64,000 nt of DNA, taken from assembly GCA_031292525.1 (NCBI GenBank), contig JARLGY010000018.1, positions 186,001-250,000 on the forward strand. The letters run 5' to 3'. Numbering within the stretch: position 1 is the first letter of the stretch; each line of letters begins with the position of its first letter. This document shows, piece by piece, positions 60,853 through 64,000 of the stretch. This DNA comes from Flavipsychrobacter sp. GTDB lineage: Bacteria; Bacteroidota; Bacteroidia; Chitinophagales; Chitinophagaceae. A model generated the notes under the pieces. The model was not told the DNA's origin. It did not search any database and saw nothing but the letters and a program-made list of their open reading frames with translations. Position numbers and translations under genes: made by a program.

Positions 60853-62328
60853 TTATTTAAGAGCCACCTTATGCTTTGGACTATCTATATGGTAAGCAAT
60901 AACGGCATTATATGTGTGCAGTATGTGATAGTAGTAGTTTGAGTCTATATACTTTTTTGTGTCGTCCCTGTAGGCTATCACTTTTTTTGCATCCTTAATA
61001 TCGCTGCTGTGTATAAATGTTACGGGTCTGTTGGTGTATGCAAATATGGTACGGTAGCAAAAAATATTTTGGGGGTGGGTTTCCGTTACTGTGAAACCGT
61101 CAATATTCCGTTTTCCGTCAAGCACATCTTTCAGGTACTTGGCCATATCTTCATTGTTGGTATCCCAATATTGGGGATTAGGCGGAGTTAATACAAACGA
61201 TGTGATGGCACAGTAGGGCAAAAGGCAAAAGAAAATAATAAGCGCATAAGGCAAAGGGTTAAAATTAAAGCTATCCTGCAATTTTATCTTCAGTAGCAAC
61301 TGGCATATACAGTAAATGAAGGTGGCAGCTATTATAGACAGGAATGGGTAAATTGGCATGTCGTACCACGGCAATTTTGTACTAGCCGAACTTAATATGT
61401 ACAGGTAGCTAATAACCAGCACCAGTAGAAAAACAGACAAATTTTGCAAACCTTTCAGTTTAGACGCTATCCCCAGCAAAATACCGGGTATTAAAAGCAG
61501 GCACCAGTCTTTAAATTGTGTATCTGCCAACTGGTTTAGGTAAAAATAGTCGCTGCCGGTATGGCTTTCATTTACCTTCAGGTATCTGCCTCCCAGTTCA
61601 TTATCCTGTACAGCCTGTATATAGCCTGGGTTGTAGTGTTCGCGCAGCAGGTAGTACCCCAGCACAAACACACCAAAACCTGCAAGGCCAGCATAAAACC
61701 GTTTATCCTTCAGTAGTACAAACAGCTTCTTTTTGTACAGCGTATATAGCAACAATGCAGGCAATACCATAAGACCTGCAATCCCTTTAGTAAGACAGGC
61801 AAGTATGAGGCACACAATTGTATAGGTGAGATATTTCCCTTTGGCCTCTTCAAGATATAAATAGTAGTAGATGCTGCATGCAGTTATAAACAGGGTAAGC
61901 GTAGAGTCATAATCGGCAGTGCGGGTGCCATGCATTCTTACATATCCGGCGCTAGAGACCAAAATAACACAGCTGATCACTCCCAACCACGGTGCCTTAA
62001 ATTTCTTAGCCAGTAACCAGTATATAATCAGGCAGGTAGCCAATGCCGCCAGTGCAGAGGGTAACCGCACTGCAAGCCCATTCATACCCAGCAATTTTAT
62101 GCATATCACCTGCAGCCATATCAGGAAGGGCGGCTTGGTATTCCACATGTCTGGCTGGCCGGCAAATTTGGTAACTATATAGTTGCCATTGTGGTTCATT
62201 TCCAGCGCATTCTCTATCAGGCGGCTCTCGTCCCACAACTGTATAGGCAACTCATCCAGGTGGCCAAATATAGGCACTGCTACCAGCAGCAACATAATGA
62301 ACAGGCCATGAGAAAACTTTAATTTCAT
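60853..62328 (-). CDS. GT39/ArnT-like integral-membrane glycosyltransferase (copy 2)
   Basis: 491 residues, clearly a paralogue of the previous gene: shared blocks LPIQLWDESRLIENALEMNH, NTKPPFLIWLQVICIKLLGM and YYLLREHYNPGYIQAVQDNE. It has about 11 membrane segments and a soluble C-terminal domain. It starts on ATG 62328. The pair probably arose by tandem duplication with different acceptors or sugars. The 101-base gap between the two holds nothing clear. Confidence 0.88.
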   Translation of the reverse strand: MKLKFSHGLFIMLLLVAVPIFGHLDELPIQLWDESRLIENALEMNHNGNYIVTKFAGQPDMWNTKPPFLIWLQVICIKLLGMNGLAVRLPSALAALATCLIIYWLLAKKFKAPWLGVISCVILVSSAGYVRMHGTRTADYDSTLTLFITACSIYYYLYLEEAKGKYLTYTIVCLILACLTKGIAGLMVLPALLLYTLYKKKLFVLLKDKRFYAGLAGFGVFVLGYYLLREHYNPGYIQAVQDNELGGRYLKVNESHTGSDYFYLNQLADTQFKDWCLLLIPGILLGIASKLKGLQNLSVFLLVLVISYLYILSSASTKLPWYDMPIYPFLSIIAATFIYCICQLLLKIKLQDSFNFNPLPYALIIFFCLLPYCAITSFVLTPPNPQYWDTNNEDMAKYLKDVLDGKRNIDGFTVTETHPQNIFCYRTIFAYTNRPVTFIHSSDIKDAKKVIAYRDDTKKYIDSNYYYHILHTYNAVIAYHIDSPKHKVALK

Positions 62329-62472
62329 AATTGCTGCTTATATTTCCCGAAGAGTAAAAATATTGGTTTAATAATTTTGGTTCGTATTTATGCCAGTATA
62401 TATTATTACCCTGCTTAGACAATGTAGCAAAACTACCCTAAACCTTATTAAATAGTTCTTGTTATATAGTTT

Positions 62473-63774
62473 ATGTCGCAAACAATCTCCATATTCTGGT
62501 TCCGAAGAGATCTTCGCCTGGCCGACAATGCCGGTCTGTATCATGCCCTGCGCTCAGGTAGTCCTGTATTACCTGTTTTTATATTCGATACTGCGATACT
62601 TGATGACCTGAAAGACAAGAAAGACAAACGGGTGGATTTTATATACCGCACACTCGATGCTATGCATAGCCGTTTAAAAGAAATGGGGAGTGGTCTACAT
62701 GTACATTACGGCACCGTCACCGATTGTTACAAACAGCTATTGCAAACCTATACTATATCATCTGTTTACACCAATCACGATTATGAACCCTATGCCCAAA
62801 AGCGCGATGAACAGATTGCTGCGCTTTTAAGTACGCATAATATACCGTTCCACACGTTTAAAGACCAGGTGATATTTGAAAAAGACGAAGTGGTAAAAGA
62901 CAATAAAGAACCCTATACTGTTTATACGCCCTACAGCAGGCGGTGGAAAGAAAGATTAACTGATTTTTACCTGAAGCCTTATCCGACTCAAAAATATTTC
63001 AAAAATTTTTTGCAGTATAAGCCTGTGCCTATTCCAGAGCTTACAGCAATGGGTTTTCAGAAAACAGATTTGCGCCTGACGCCGCCCCGGCTGGATGAGC
63101 ATATTGCAGCCACTTATGACAAAACCCGCGACTACCCAGCCACACACGGCACCACCCGGCTGGGCATACACCTGCGCTTTGGTACCATTAGCATACGTGC
63201 ATTGGTTACCCAGGCAAAAGCACTAAACGCTACCTTACTGAACGAGCTGATATGGCGGGAGTTTTACCAGGCAATATTGTGGCATTTCCCACACGTAGTG
63301 GGACAGAGCTTTAAAAAAGACTATGACAACATACAGTGGCGCAATAACGAAAAAGAATTTGCAGCCTGGTGTAGCGGCGAAACCGGTTTCCCAATTGTAG
63401 ATGCAGGTATGCGGGAATTGAATGCTACCGGGTACATGCACAACCGGGTACGTATGATAACAGCCAGCTTTCTTACTAAAGACCTGTTGATAGACTGGCG
63501 CTGGGGAGAAGCTTACTTTGCCGAAAAGCTATTGGATTATGATCTTGCCGCAAACAACGGTGGCTGGCAGTGGGCAGCGGGTAGCGGGTGCGATGCGGCG
63601 CCATATTTTCGTGTCTTTAACCCAACGTTGCAAACTGAAAAATTTGATCCGAAGCTGGAATACGTAAAACATTGGGTACCAGAATACGATACACTGACCT
63701 ACAAACCTATTGTAGATCATAAAGCCGCCAGGGAAAGGTGTTTAAAGGTATATAAGGCGGCTTTAAGCCAATAA
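62473..63774 (+). CDS. phr: Deoxyribodipyrimidine photolyase (cryptochrome/photolyase family)
   Basis: 433 residues. Photolyase repairs UV-induced pyrimidine dimers using FAD and light. Opening ISIFWFRRDLRLADNAGLYH and C-terminal FAD motifs ELIWREFYQAILWHFPHV, FPIVDAGMRELNATGYMHNR and VRMITASFLTKDLLIDWRWG are diagnostic of class I CPD photolyases. WQWAAGSGCDAAPYFRVFNP is the Trp-rich end. Start ATG 62473. A hairpin follows. Confidence 0.95.
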   Translation: MSQTISIFWFRRDLRLADNAGLYHALRSGSPVLPVFIFDTAILDDLKDKKDKRVDFIYRTLDAMHSRLKEMGSGLHVHYGTVTDCYKQLLQTYTISSVYTNHDYEPYAQKRDEQIAALLSTHNIPFHTFKDQVIFEKDEVVKDNKEPYTVYTPYSRRWKERLTDFYLKPYPTQKYFKNFLQYKPVPIPELTAMGFQKTDLRLTPPRLDEHIAATYDKTRDYPATHGTTRLGIHLRFGTISIRALVTQAKALNATLLNELIWREFYQAILWHFPHVVGQSFKKDYDNIQWRNNEKEFAAWCSGETGFPIVDAGMRELNATGYMHNRVRMITASFLTKDLLIDWRWGEAYFAEKLLDYDLAANNGGWQWAAGSGCDAAPYFRVFNPTLQTEKFDPKLEYVKHWVPEYDTLTYKPIVDHKAARERCLKVYKAALSQ

Positions 63775-63776
63775 AA

Positions 63777-63811
63777 ATCCTCTGCTATCAATGGGAATGA
63801 CGGCAGAGGAT
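63777..63811 (-). terminator. Hairpin between phr and the 63830 gene
   Basis: ATCCTCTGC (63777-63785) pairs with GCAGAGGAT (63803-63811), 17-base loop. On the minus strand a T-run (GGATTTTTATT) follows, so it mainly ends the partial minus-strand gene. Confidence 0.6.
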
Positions 63812-63829
63812 CTTCAATATAAAACCCGA

Positions 63830-64000
63830 TTAATTATTATCTTCTGTCTTTTCTGTTTTGTGCTTGCGGTGTTTTTTAGATTCTACCGGTGCGGGGGCAT
63901 CGTCTTCTTCTTTACCACCATTATCTACATGCCTGTATTCAGAACCAGAAACTGCATCGCTATGATGATGTTTGTGCTTATGCATCATGTGGCAGTTAAA
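63830..64000 (-). CDS. Partial His/Lys-rich protein, cut by the window edge
   Basis: The minus-strand frame runs off the edge. The visible end is FNCHMMHKHKHHHSDAVSGS, a Glu/Asp-rich middle (GGKEEDDAPAPVESKK) and HRKHKTEKTEDNN. It has a His/Lys cluster and an acidic centre, and could bind metals or nucleic acids. ATG codons at about 63986 and 63983 might start a 52-residue protein, or the gene may be longer. No family recognised. Confidence 0.45.
   Translation of the reverse strand, partial: FNCHMMHKHKHHHSDAVSGSEYRHVDNGGKEEDDAPAPVESKKHRKHKTEKTEDNN

Noticed and set aside
1-64000. tRNA, rRNA or CRISPR arrays
   Set aside because: No T-arm-like GGTTCRAATCC sequences, ribosomal RNA blocks or regularly spaced repeats were noticed; the only tandem repeat is the 17-bp pair at 20372.

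Overview
The window looks like a chromosomal stretch from a member of the Bacteroidota, probably close to Chitinophagaceae. The evidence is: two proteins with type IX secretion (T9SS) C-terminal sorting domains, a PID-CTERM small protein, a bacteroidete-type geranylgeranylglyceryl phosphate synthase, many short lipoproteins, almost no Shine-Dalgarno sequences, and repeated -7 elements of the form TAnnTTTG a short distance before start codons. No rRNA, tRNA, CRISPR array or intact insertion sequence was seen.

Most of the window is housekeeping. From 1 to 4.5 kb: mnmE, dtd, an unknown gene, tadA, a Rieske ferredoxin and an LD-carboxypeptidase. From 10.1 to 15.4 kb: a rhodanese, a TMEM175-type channel, a Nudix hydrolase, rseP-dxr and a DUF2461 protein. 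From 21 to 25.7 kb: ridA, tsaB, an ArsR regulator, a PaaY-like hexapeptide protein, the rpmH-rnpA-yidD cluster, GGGP synthase and mscL. From 25.7 to 32.4 kb lies a complete TetR-controlled TolC/adaptor/RND efflux operon. From 32 to 40 kb there are small envelope genes, PspC-PadR, a GlcD-type oxidase, an OsmC protein and a response regulator. From 40.4 to 43.3 kb is a tight type III polyketide synthase / methyltransferase / FAD oxidoreductase operon. From 43 to 64 kb: a PAS protein, a glycosyltransferase, tatA, priA, clpX, Pif1-like and UvrD-like helicases, a GT2/GT39 glycosyltransferase group and photolyase.

Two regions are accessory. The first, 5.1-10.1 kb, is clearly more AT-rich than its surroundings. 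It begins with a 200-bp MITE-like inverted-repeat element. Then come a secreted LysM plus divergent subtilase-like protein, a secreted partner of unknown function, and a SMEK-like conflict-associated gene split by one in-frame TAA. The second, 15.6-21.0 kb, holds a 1388-residue T9SS adhesin with autotransporter-type beta repeats. An intact PID-CTERM gene lies on one side of it and a decayed copy of that gene on the other.

Observations most worth a second look: rnpA has no ATG, GTG or TTG available and seems to start on ATT; the SMEK gene is interrupted by a single stop; the LysM-subtilase/partner pair is unlike standard families; a near-perfect 57-bp palindrome lies next to padR; a 29-codon membrane peptide gene has its own promoter and terminator; and the PID-CTERM gene has a decayed duplicate. 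All function calls rest on reading motifs by eye; no database search was possible.
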